NCBI RefSeq assembly: GCF_039614725.1
Contig: NZ_CP154859.1
Span: forward strand, 3,348,001-3,412,000
Direction of reading: 5' to 3'
Source of the DNA: Thauera sp. JM12B12
GTDB lineage: Bacteria > Pseudomonadota > Gammaproteobacteria > Burkholderiales > Rhodocyclaceae
Length of the DNA stretch: 64,000 nt
Shown here: in pieces, positions 1 to 6,808 of the stretch
How the letters are laid out: the number at the start of each line of letters is the position of its first letter
Numbering within the stretch: position 1 is the stretch's first letter
Program-made: the position numbers and the translations under genes
Notes under the pieces: generated by a model
Databases searched by the model: none
The model's input: the letters and a program-made list of their open reading frames with translations, nothing else
Told to the model about the DNA's origin: nothing

Positions 1-430
1 CGATCATCGCCTCGGTGTCTGCGATGTCGCGATAGCCGAGCACGCCGGGCAGGTCGTTGCCGGGTATGGGCGGGATGAAGGGGGTGGAGCCGGTCGCCAG
101 CAGCAGGCGGTCGTAGTCCGCCTCGGTGACGCTGCCGTCCTTCGACTCGGCGATCACCTTGCGCCGGATGCGGTCGATCTTCGTCGCCTGCCTGCCGGCG
201 TGCAGCGTGATGCCGTTGTCGCGGTACCAGTCGAGATCGTTGAGCATGATCTCGGGCAGCGTCATCTCGCCGGCCAGCACCGGCGAGAGCAGGATGCGGT
301 TGTAGTTGCCGTGCGGCTCGGCGCCGAACACGGTGATGTCGTACAGGTCGGGGGCGAGCTTCAGCAGCTCCTCGATCGTGCGCACGCCGGCCATGCCATT
401 GCCGACCAACACGAGTTTCATCTTCTTCAT
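1..430 (-). CDS. nirB: Nitrite reductase [NAD(P)H] large subunit, N-terminal part (cut by window edge)
   Basis: Reads leftward from ATG at 430 and runs off the window, so only about 143 N-terminal residues are present. The start MKKMKLVLVGNGMAG is an FAD-binding Rossmann motif, followed by an HGNYNRILLSPVLAGE segment and LLATGSTPFIPP, both characteristic of the NirB pyridine-nucleotide/FAD domain. NirB reduces nitrite to ammonium in the cytoplasm using NAD(P)H. A GGAGAAG ribosome-binding site precedes the start. It is the last visible gene of the nitrate-uptake operon nrtABD, which fits assimilation. The siroheme and Fe-S domains lie outside the window, so full identity is inferred from the N-terminus. 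Confidence 0.88.
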   Translation of the reverse strand, partial: MKKMKLVLVGNGMAGVRTIEELLKLAPDLYDITVFGAEPHGNYNRILLSPVLAGEMTLPEIMLNDLDWYRDNGITLHAGRQATKIDRIRRKVIAESKDGSVTEADYDRLLLATGSTPFIPPIPGNDLPGVLGYRDIADTEAMI

Positions 431-461
431 AACGCTTCTCCGCAACGATGCGATTTCGGAT

Positions 462-896
462 TCAGTAGGCAAGCATTCGACACACCGGGATCGAGGGCCC
501 CGGAACCGGGACCTCCGCCGCCGTCAGGACGGGCCATAGCTGTTCGGAAGAATCGGCAAGGCCTCCCACCACGATCAACGCCGAGGCGGACAGCGGCTCG
601 CCGGCAACACGAACAGGCAACTCGGCGAGGCTGGCACGCAGCGCGGGCACGCAGCCCGCACCGTCCGCCCCCACCACGGCCGCGGGGGTGTTGCGCGCCA
701 TCCCTGCCGCAATCAGGCGGGCAACGATCTGCAGCAGCTGCGTGATCCCGCCGCGAAAAACCAGCGTGGCCTTGCTGCTGACCAGTGACGACCAGTCGGC
801 CTGGGCCATCTCGTCAACAATCAGCAGCGGGCCCGCCAGCTCGGCGTCGGCCACCCTGTCTCCAACACGTGCTGTCTCCATCGCGCATGTGCTCAT
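462..896 (-). CDS. Small protein resembling the C-terminal half of uroporphyrinogen-III C-methyltransferase (SUMT)
   Basis: About 144 residues from ATG at 896, chosen because GGAGGGAG lies about 9 nt upstream; an in-frame extension would overlap nrtD. The segments ATLVFRGGITQLLQIVARLIAAG, NTPAAVV, LAELPVRV and SALIVVGGLAD resemble the C-terminal SUMT/CobA domain (usual pattern: tlVlmG..nl..i...Li..G...dtPvavv...t...q......l..l.......PaliviG.vv). The N-terminal SAM-binding half of SUMT, with its GxGxGD loop, is absent. It sits between nrtD and nirB, whose product needs siroheme, so a SUMT relic or a repurposed domain is plausible. Family assignment is by eye; function unknown. Confidence 0.5.
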   Translation of the reverse strand: MSTCAMETARVGDRVADAELAGPLLIVDEMAQADWSSLVSSKATLVFRGGITQLLQIVARLIAAGMARNTPAAVVGADGAGCVPALRASLAELPVRVAGEPLSASALIVVGGLADSSEQLWPVLTAAEVPVPGPSIPVCRMLAY

Positions 897-957
897 GCGT
901 CTGCTCCCTCCGGGGCTTCGATCACAAAAACTGCCTATGGGGCCAGGCGCAGGCGGC

Positions 958-1815
958 TCAGGCGCGCATTGCGGCAGACTCACGCTTGGCTGTAGCCGCG
1001 CTGCGCGCACGGGCGCTGCCGATCGGCTCGACCTTGCGCTGCTTCTCGTACAGGAAGCTCAGCACCTCGTGACGGTAGTGCGTGTAGCGCGCATCGTCGG
1101 CGAGCTCGAGGCGGTCGCGCGGGCGTGGCAGGTCGATGTCGAGCACCTGGCCGATGGTGGCCGAGGGGCCATTGGTCATCATCACGATGCGGTCGGACAG
1201 CAGCACCGCCTCGTCCACATCGTGCGTGATCATCATCACCGTGTTGTGCAGCTCGGACTGGATGCGCATGACCTCGTCCTGGAGGTGGGCGCGGGTGAGC
1301 GCGTCGAGCGCGCCGAAGGGCTCGTCGAGCAGCAGCACCTTGGGCTCCATCGCCAGCGCGCGGGCGATGCCGACGCGCTGCTTCATGCCACCCGAGATCT
1401 CCGCCGGCAGGCGGTCGAGGGCGTGGCTCATGCTGACCATCTCGAGGTTGTGCAGGATCCAGTCGCGCTGCTCGGCGGCGCTGCGCTTGCCCTGGAAGAT
1501 CTTCTGCACCGCGATCTCGACGTTCTGGTAGACGGTCAGCCAGGGCAGCAGCGAGTGGTTCTGGAACACCAGCGCGCGGTCGGGTCCGGGCGCGTTGACC
1601 TCGCGCCCATCGACGATGACGCCGCCCGAGGTCGCGCGCAGCAGGCCGGCGACGATGTTGAGCACGGTGGATTTGCCGCAGCCGGAGTGGCCGATGAGCG
1701 AGATGTACTCACCGCGCTGGATGTCGAGATTGACGTCGGCGAGCACCGGGTTGGTGACGCCGCCGCGGGAGAACGCCATGTCGACGCGGGAGATGCTGAG
1801 ATAGGCTTGGCTCAT
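958..1815 (-). CDS. nrtD: Nitrate ABC transporter, ATP-binding subunit
   Basis: About 285 residues. Walker A GHSGCGKST, Q-loop FQNHSLLPWLT, signature SGGMKQR and Walker B VLLLDEPFGALD are all intact, followed by the H-loop MMITHDVDEA. The sequence is of the nitrate/sulfonate/taurine (NrtD/SsuB/TauB) class. ATG at 1815 was chosen over an in-frame upstream start because it leaves only a 13-bp gap to nrtB and begins at the usual MSQAYLSI position. It energises uptake through NrtB with substrate delivered by NrtA. No C-terminal NrtA-like domain is present, so it is the NrtD type and not the cyanobacterial NrtC fusion. Confidence 0.93.
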   Translation of the reverse strand: MSQAYLSISRVDMAFSRGGVTNPVLADVNLDIQRGEYISLIGHSGCGKSTVLNIVAGLLRATSGGVIVDGREVNAPGPDRALVFQNHSLLPWLTVYQNVEIAVQKIFQGKRSAAEQRDWILHNLEMVSMSHALDRLPAEISGGMKQRVGIARALAMEPKVLLLDEPFGALDALTRAHLQDEVMRIQSELHNTVMMITHDVDEAVLLSDRIVMMTNGPSATIGQVLDIDLPRPRDRLELADDARYTHYRHEVLSFLYEKQRKVEPIGSARARSAATAKRESAAMRA

Positions 1816-1828
1816 GATCGGGTGCTCC

Positions 1829-2689
1829 TCAGGCGGGGGTGGTGCCACGGGTGACGCGCCGGCCGGCCCAGGCGACGATACGGTCGAGCAGGAAGCCGAC
1901 GACGCCGACATAGACGAGGGCGAGGATGATGTCGCTGATGCGCGACGAATTCCATGCGTCCCAGATGAAGAAGCCGATGCCCACGCCGCCGATCAGCATC
2001 TCGGCGGCGACGATCGCCAGCCACGACAGGCCGACGCCGATGCGCAGGCCCGAGAAGATGTAGGGCGAGGCAGCCGGCAGCATGATCTTCCAGAAGTACT
2101 CGATGCCATTGAGCCGGATCACGCGGGCGACGTTGCGGTAGTCCTCGGGGATGTTCCGGATGCCCACCGAGGTGTTGATGATGATCGGCCAGATCGCGGT
2201 GATGAAGATCACGAAGATCGCCGACGGATTGCTGTCCTGGAAGCCGGCCAGCGAGATCGGCAGCCAGGCCAGCGGCGGCACCGTGCGCAGCACCTGGAAG
2301 ATCGGGTCGAGCCCGCGCAGCGCCCAGGTCGATTGCCCGACCAGCACACCCAGGCTCACCCCGGCGATCACCGCGAGCAGGTAGCCGTAGGCCACGCGCT
2401 CGAGGCTGGCGAGGATCTGCCAGGCCAGGCCGACGTCGTTGCCCCCGTTGTCGAAGAAGGGGTCGATGATCAGCTCCCAGGTGTCGGAGAGCACCTGGCT
2501 CGGCGGGGGCAGCGCTGCGCCGGGACGGGTACAGAGCAGCTCCCAGATCGTGACCAGCAGCATCAGCACCACCAGCGGCGGCAGCACATGCTGGGCGAAA
2601 CGCCGGTAGAGCGCGAGGGCGTGCATGCGCCACGCCGGAGGCGCAGCGGGGGCCGGCGCAAGGCCGGCGATCGAGGTCGTGTCGCTCAT
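1829..2689 (-). CDS. nrtB: Nitrate ABC transporter, permease subunit
   Basis: 286 residues, inner-membrane permease of the NrtB/SsuC family. A hydrophobic segment near residues 36-52 (VLPPLVVLMLLVTIWELL) is followed by several more, with an EAA-type loop around RNIPEDYRNVARVIRLNG that docks NrtD. The segment LRTVPPLAWLPISLAGF is typical of nitrate/sulfonate permeases. It lies between nrtA and nrtD, and the nitrite reductase nirB downstream points to nitrate or nitrite as substrate; cyanate would be the main alternative. Confidence 0.93.
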   Translation of the reverse strand: MSDTTSIAGLAPAPAAPPAWRMHALALYRRFAQHVLPPLVVLMLLVTIWELLCTRPGAALPPPSQVLSDTWELIIDPFFDNGGNDVGLAWQILASLERVAYGYLLAVIAGVSLGVLVGQSTWALRGLDPIFQVLRTVPPLAWLPISLAGFQDSNPSAIFVIFITAIWPIIINTSVGIRNIPEDYRNVARVIRLNGIEYFWKIMLPAASPYIFSGLRIGVGLSWLAIVAAEMLIGGVGIGFFIWDAWNSSRISDIILALVYVGVVGFLLDRIVAWAGRRVTRGTTPA

Positions 2690-2731
2690 GGCGGACTCCT
2701 TGCGAATGCGGGATGCGTGTGGTCGCGGGCG

Positions 2732-4039
2732 TCAGCCACGCACGCTCTTGATGGCGAGGCTGTCGAGATAAGCCATGGGATTGGCCGGGTCGAAGACCTT
2801 GCCGTCGAAGAAGGTCTCGACGCCACGCGAGGTCGAGGCCGGGATGTCGGCTGCCGCCACGCCGAGCTCCTTGGCGGCCTGGCGCCACAGATCCTCGCGG
2901 TTGACCTTGGCCACCCAGCCCTTCATGTCGAAGTCGCGCGGCAGGTAGCCCCAGCGGATGTTCTCGGTGAGGAACCACAGGTCGTGGCTCTGGAAGGGGT
3001 AGGACGCCTGGTCCTTCCAGTAGCGCATCTGCTGCGGGCTGTTCTCGACCACGCGGCCGGTGCCGTAGTCGAAGTCGCCGCGCATGCGATCGACGATGTC
3101 CTCGAAGGGCGCGTTGATCCAGCGCCGCTTGGCACAGATCCGCGCCACCTCCTCGCGGTTGGCGGGGTCCTCGCAGAACATCTGCGCCTCCATCACCGCC
3201 TTGAGCAGGGCCTTGGTCGCGTTCGGGTTCGCATCCACGTAGTCGGCGCGCATACCGAAGGCCTTCTCGGGGTGGTTGTGCCACAGCTCGCCGGTGGTGT
3301 TGGCGGTGTAGCCGATGCCCTGGTTGATGAGCTGGCGGTTCCACGGCTCGCACACGCAGAAGGTGTCCATGCTGCCCACCTTCATGTTGGCCACCATCTG
3401 CGCCGGCGGCACCACGATCGTGGAGATGTCGCGCGTGGGGTCGATGCCCCCCGCGGCCAGCCAGTAGCGGATCCACATGTCGTGGGTGCCGCCGGGGAAG
3501 GTCATCGCCGCGTTGACCGGCTTGCCGCTGGCGCGCTTGGCGGCGAGCGCCGCCTTGAACGCGGTCGTGTCGGTGCCGACCTTGAGGTCCTTGTACTCGT
3601 TGCCCACCGAGATGCACTGCCCGGCCAGGTTCAGGCGGGCGAGGATGTACATCGGCACCGGCACGTTGTTGGCCGTCATCGCCCCGCTGGCGATCAGGTA
3701 GGGCATGGGGGTGAGGATGTGGGCACCGTCGATGCCGTTGCGCGCCGAGCCCAGCACCAGGTTGTCGCGGGTGGTGCCCCAGGACGACTGCTTGAGCACC
3801 TCGACCTCGGTCATGCCGTGCCTGGCGAAAAAGCCCTTCTCGTCGGCGACGAAGAGCGGCGCGGCGTCGGTGAGGGCGATGAAGCCGAGCTTGGCCTTCG
3901 TCGTCTCGAGCGCGCCACCGGCGGCCCGCGCCCGGCTCGACCACAACCCACCCACCATCGCCGCCCCGGTCAGCGCGGCGGCGCTGCGCATGAAGTCACG
4001 ACGGCTGAAGTCCGACTGCTTGATTGCCTTGTTGCCCAT
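2732..4039 (-). CDS. nrtA: Nitrate ABC transporter, substrate-binding protein (Tat-exported)
   Basis: 435 residues from ATG at 4039. An N-terminal SRRDFMRSAAAL motif with R13-R14, a hydrophobic stretch and an ARA cleavage region make it a likely Tat substrate. The mature part has NrtA/CmpA features such as FVADEKGFFARHGM, TPMPYLIASG and FCVCEPWNRQLI. It binds nitrate in the periplasm for NrtBD. An upstream in-frame start near 4153 was rejected because it lies inside the leader RNA before the terminator. Expression is predicted to depend on the sigma-54 promoter and NasR-controlled leader directly upstream. Confidence 0.92.
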   Translation of the reverse strand: MGNKAIKQSDFSRRDFMRSAAALTGAAMVGGLWSSRARAAGGALETTKAKLGFIALTDAAPLFVADEKGFFARHGMTEVEVLKQSSWGTTRDNLVLGSARNGIDGAHILTPMPYLIASGAMTANNVPVPMYILARLNLAGQCISVGNEYKDLKVGTDTTAFKAALAAKRASGKPVNAAMTFPGGTHDMWIRYWLAAGGIDPTRDISTIVVPPAQMVANMKVGSMDTFCVCEPWNRQLINQGIGYTANTTGELWHNHPEKAFGMRADYVDANPNATKALLKAVMEAQMFCEDPANREEVARICAKRRWINAPFEDIVDRMRGDFDYGTGRVVENSPQQMRYWKDQASYPFQSHDLWFLTENIRWGYLPRDFDMKGWVAKVNREDLWRQAAKELGVAAADIPASTSRGVETFFDGKVFDPANPMAYLDSLAIKSVRG

Positions 4040-4065
4040 GATCGACTCCTGAATGTGAACCGCTG

Positions 4066-4120
4066 AAAGCAATAAGGCGCCCATCCCTGCCCGCGCTAAG
4101 ACTGGCAATGGATGGACGCC
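4066..4120 (-). terminator. Intrinsic terminator in the nrtA leader (attenuator)
   Basis: In the leader RNA, GGCGTCCATCC (from 4120 to 4110) pairs over 11 bp, with one G-U, with GGATGGGCGCC (4086 to 4076) and is followed by TTATTGCTTT. It lies 26 nt before the nrtA start codon. Its 5' arm shares GGCGTCC with the second hexaloop hairpin, so the two structures cannot form together. That is the logic of ANTAR antitermination. Structures were drawn by hand. Confidence 0.7.
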
Positions 4121-4127
4121 TTTGTCC
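4114..4127 (-). promoter_or_regulatory. Second ANTAR-type hexaloop hairpin (P2)
   Basis: GGAC-AAAGGC-GTCC: a 4-bp stem closing a six-base loop with A at position 1 and G at position 4, the signature recognised by ANTAR proteins. Its 3' arm overlaps the 5' arm of the terminator at 4066-4120, so holding it closed would prevent termination. Confidence 0.65.
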
Positions 4128-4131
4128 GGGA

Positions 4132-4152
4132 TGTGGCGCGCCGGGCGCCACA
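4132..4152 (-). other. Stable GC-rich hairpin between the two hexaloop hairpins
   Basis: TGTGGCGC and GCGCCACA form a perfect 8-bp stem with a 5-base loop, located between P1 and P2 in the leader RNA. No U-tract follows, so it is not a terminator by itself. It would bring the two hexaloop hairpins closer together. That spacer role is inference. Confidence 0.5.
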
Positions 4153-4161
4153 CTGAGTCTC

Positions 4162-4177
4162 GAACCGCCTTTGGTTC
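4162..4177 (-). promoter_or_regulatory. First ANTAR-type hexaloop hairpin (P1)
   Basis: GAACC-AAAGGC-GGTTC: a 5-bp stem with a hexaloop identical to that of P2 (A1, G4). It begins only a few bases after the predicted transcription start near 4184, as in the nasF leader bound by NasR. Confidence 0.65.
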
Positions 4178-4194
4178 CGCCTCGATTCAGCTTA

Positions 4195-4210
4195 CGCACG
4201 ACTCGTGCCA
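4195..4210 (-). promoter_or_regulatory. Sigma-54 (-24/-12) promoter of the nrtABD-nirB operon
   Basis: The minus strand reads TGGCACGAGTCGTGCG, matching the consensus TGGCACGNNNNTTGC at every defined position but one, including the invariant GG and GC. Counting 12 nt from the GC places the start of transcription near 4184, giving a leader of about 145 nt before nrtA. Confidence 0.8.
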
Positions 4211-4287
4211 GGTCTTTCAGGACCTCCTTTTTCCTTGCGCCAGCTGGGTTTCGCGCACGATCGACGAGGGCGGACCGGCTTCGGCCA

Positions 4288-4304
4288 TGCACTGCTGCAG
4301 TGCA
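4288..4304. promoter_or_regulatory. NtrC-type enhancer site, promoter-proximal
   Basis: TGCACTGCTGCAGTGCA is a perfect 17-bp dyad with the GCAC-N7-GTGC arrangement of NtrC sites. Its centre is about 112 bp upstream of the predicted start of transcription, the usual distance for NtrC enhancers. Confidence 0.6.
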
Positions 4305-4318
4305 GCAGATCGTCTTGG

Positions 4319-4335
4319 CGCACAAGCCCGGTGCG
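4319..4335. promoter_or_regulatory. NtrC-type enhancer site, promoter-distal
   Basis: GCAC-AAGCCCG-GTGC again gives GCAC-N7-GTGC, here with weaker flanks (CG outside). Its centre is 31 bp (about three helical turns) from the proximal site, like the tandem NtrC sites at glnA, and about 143 bp from the predicted start. Confidence 0.55.
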
Positions 4336-4443
4336 CCGGTGAGCGTCGGGAGAACGATGCCGCCGGCGATCGCACGGGCGCCGTCCACGACCTGCCCGCC
4401 CGTCCGCGGGTGCGGCGTCGGTGGTGACGGGGGCAGCCGGCGC

Positions 4444-5766
4444 TCAGGCCCGGCGGGGCAGCAACTCGGCCATCGCGAGCACGGCCTGCGCCACGTCCAC
4501 CAGGCGCCGGCCCTGGTTCATGGCCGTCTGCCGCAGCAGGCGATAGGCCTCGTCCTCGGCCAGCCCCTGGTGGCGCATCAGCACGCCCTTGGCGCGCTCG
4601 ACCAGCTTGCGCTCGTCAAGGGTGGCACGCACCGCTGCAAGCTCGTCGCTCATTGCCTGCAGCCGCAGCGACTGCGCCTGCAGCACATCGACGATCGAGC
4701 GCGTCAGCCGCGGGCCGATCGGCTCGCCGCCGGCCGGCTCATCACCGGCCGGGCGGTTTGGCACGCCAGCACCGGCTTCGCCCGCCGAGGGACCCACCAG
4801 CGCGCCCAGCGCTGCGGGTGCAGCGGGGAGCCCGGCGAGCGCCCGCAGCAGGCTCTGGGGATCGTCCGGATCGGCCCGCAACGCGGCGATGCGCTGGGCA
4901 CACGCGGCGCGCAGGCCGTCGGCGAGCGCAGCCTCGGTCTCGCGCATGATCTCCAGGCGCTGCGAGCAGCAGGCGAACCAGGGTTCGGCCAGCGCCGGCT
5001 CGAGCGCCGCGCCCTGACCGGCGGCGATCAGCTTGCGGCGCAGGCGCTCGAGTTCGGCCATCGGCATGCGCGCGCGCGCCTGCTCCCACGACGAGCGCAC
5101 CGCCGGCGGGCAAAAGGCCTCGAAGCGCTCGAAGCAGGCCTCCTGCGCCTCGATCAGGTGCAGCAGCGCCTGCTCGCCGCCCGCACCCGCGCTCGCCGCA
5201 CCCCCTGCGGCGAAGGCCGCGGCACCGCTGGCGCGCTCCTGGCCGGCGAGCTCCTTGCCCTGCATGAGGTTGAACAGCGCCACCAGCAGCCGCGACACCG
5301 CCGGCTCCGCAGCCACGTCGGCGGCCTCGAACACCAGCGCGAGCAGGGCCGCGATCACGCGGCTGAAGTGCTGCGTGGCCTCGCCCGCGGTGCAGCGCAG
5401 CGCGTCGACCGCCGCGCGCGTGCCGGTCAGCCCATCGAGGGCATGAAGCGCGAACGCGACCCGGGTGAACAGGCGTGCGCCGCCTGGCATCGCCTGGGCA
5501 GGTTCCGCCTGGCACACCTCCGGCTGAGCCAGCCAGGCGCGCACCGCAGCCTCCGCGGCAGCGCTGGCCTCGACCCGCGCAGCGCGTTCGGCGCCAAAGC
5601 TGGCGCCGCCGGACGCGAGGTGGAGGTTGGATGCGCCGCGCTCGGCCTGCAGCCGATGCACCAGTTCGCTCACCGCATGAACGAGTTCGCAACTGCGCGC
5701 GAGTTGCTCGAGGTCGTGGATTTCACATCGGCGGGCGGCGACGAGGAAGGCGAGCATCGAATCCAT
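4444..5766 (-). CDS. nasR: NIT-ANTAR nitrate-responsive antiterminator
   Basis: 440 residues from ATG at 5766. Residues about 15-300 match a nitrate/nitrite-sensing NIT domain (LVHRLQAERGASN near the start, then an all-helical region). The C-terminus, after a coiled linker (QAQSLRLQAMSDELAAV), is an ANTAR RNA-binding domain (LDERKLVERAKGVLMRHQGLAEDEAYRLLRQ). Known NasR binds nitrate and prevents termination in the leader of nitrate-assimilation genes. The target leader lies directly downstream at 4066-4177. Somewhat longer than Klebsiella NasR, mainly through an alanine/glycine-rich linker at roughly 310-360. A longer in-frame start exists, but the peptide it adds is low complexity. Confidence 0.88.
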   Translation of the reverse strand: MDSMLAFLVAARRCEIHDLEQLARSCELVHAVSELVHRLQAERGASNLHLASGGASFGAERAARVEASAAAEAAVRAWLAQPEVCQAEPAQAMPGGARLFTRVAFALHALDGLTGTRAAVDALRCTAGEATQHFSRVIAALLALVFEAADVAAEPAVSRLLVALFNLMQGKELAGQERASGAAAFAAGGAASAGAGGEQALLHLIEAQEACFERFEAFCPPAVRSSWEQARARMPMAELERLRRKLIAAGQGAALEPALAEPWFACCSQRLEIMRETEAALADGLRAACAQRIAALRADPDDPQSLLRALAGLPAAPAALGALVGPSAGEAGAGVPNRPAGDEPAGGEPIGPRLTRSIVDVLQAQSLRLQAMSDELAAVRATLDERKLVERAKGVLMRHQGLAEDEAYRLLRQTAMNQGRRLVDVAQAVLAMAELLPRRA

Positions 5767-5893
5767 TGGGGCTCCAGCGTGGGGGGTGCGGGGGCCGCCA
5801 GGTGGGCAACCGGGCAAGCCACAGGGGAGACCCAAGCAAGACCCATGCAAGGCACGACGGGCGTGGGCGGGACACGGCGAAGCCGGCGCGGAT

Positions 5894-6808
5894 TCAGCGC
5901 CCGCCGCGGCCGAGCGCCGCGATGCCGGCAAGCAGCGGCAGCACGCGCTCCGGCGTGGCCAGCAGCGCGCGATGGATCTGCACCAGGCGTGCGCCGGCAG
6001 CCAGGCGCGCCGCCGCCACCCGCACCGAATCGATGCCCCCCACGCTGATCAGGCAGACCTCGGCGCCGAGCGCATCGGCGAGCGCGGCCAGTCGCTCGCC
6101 TGCGCGTTGCGGCGCGCCCTCGGCCGACACCAGCAGTCCGTCGGCGCCCGCCTCGACCAGGTGCCGGGCCCAGACCGCGGCGTCCGCGCGCTCCATCCAT
6201 GCGGCGGGCAGCTTGGCCACCAGCGCCAGGCGCCGGACGCGCGGCAGGCGGTCGCGAACTTCGGCAAGGCTCGCGAGCAGATCGACGCAGTGCGCCGGCG
6301 AGGCGCCGCTGCGCCCGGGGTTGAGCACCGCGTAGTCGGCAGACGCCTGCCACGCGGCGAGCGCAGCGCGCAGCCGTCCGCGGCACGCCGCCGCCCCGGC
6401 GTCCTCCACACGGGGCACGAGCAGGCTGAGGCCGTGGCACGGACGTGCGACCGCGCCCCGACCAGGATGGCGCAGCGCTGCGATCCGCAGCAGTGGCAGC
6501 TGACCCTGCGCTGACGGACGGTGGCTGCCGGTCTCCACCCCGCCGACACCCAGTGCCGCAGCAACCGCCAGCAAGCGCCCCGTGCGATCGAAGCCGGCCG
6601 CGAGCAGCAGCGGCGTCGCGAAACGCAGCCCCATCGCCTCGACCGCAGGCGGCGACGGCGACGACGACGACGCGCCGCGGACGCCCGCGCCCGATGCATC
6701 GCCTGTGCAGGCGCGAGTGCGCGCACAGGGGGCGTGCGCGGCGCGCCGGGCAAGCCGCTGCACGGACCAGCGGCTGCGCAGCGCTCGCGGCGTCGGGCCG
6801 GCGATCAT
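5894..6808 (-). CDS. Divergent dihydroorotate-dehydrogenase-like (PyrD-fold) protein
   Basis: 304 residues from ATG at 6808. TPLLLAAGFDRTG, GVGGVETGS, LVAKLP, GADGLLVSAEG and ISVGGIDSVRVAAARLAAGARLVQIHRAL line up with the PyrD beta-alpha barrel and its FMN-phosphate motif (GVGGI...A...i.aGA.lVQ.y). The class-2 catalytic segment, normally NvSSPNT, reads VLNPGRSGASP, so the catalytic serine position is not conserved. The first 55 residues are low-complexity. Its start overlaps the serC-like stop by 4 bp (ATGA), so the two are translationally coupled. Probably not the housekeeping PyrD; substrate unknown. Confidence 0.6.
   Translation of the reverse strand: MIAGPTPRALRSRWSVQRLARRAAHAPCARTRACTGDASGAGVRGASSSSPSPPAVEAMGLRFATPLLLAAGFDRTGRLLAVAAALGVGGVETGSHRPSAQGQLPLLRIAALRHPGRGAVARPCHGLSLLVPRVEDAGAAACRGRLRAALAAWQASADYAVLNPGRSGASPAHCVDLLASLAEVRDRLPRVRRLALVAKLPAAWMERADAAVWARHLVEAGADGLLVSAEGAPQRAGERLAALADALGAEVCLISVGGIDSVRVAAARLAAGARLVQIHRALLATPERVLPLLAGIAALGRGGR

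Noticed and set aside
1814..4066. Open frame of 750 codons on the plus strand
   Set aside because: Antisense to nrtB and nrtA and through the leader; no recognisable domain.
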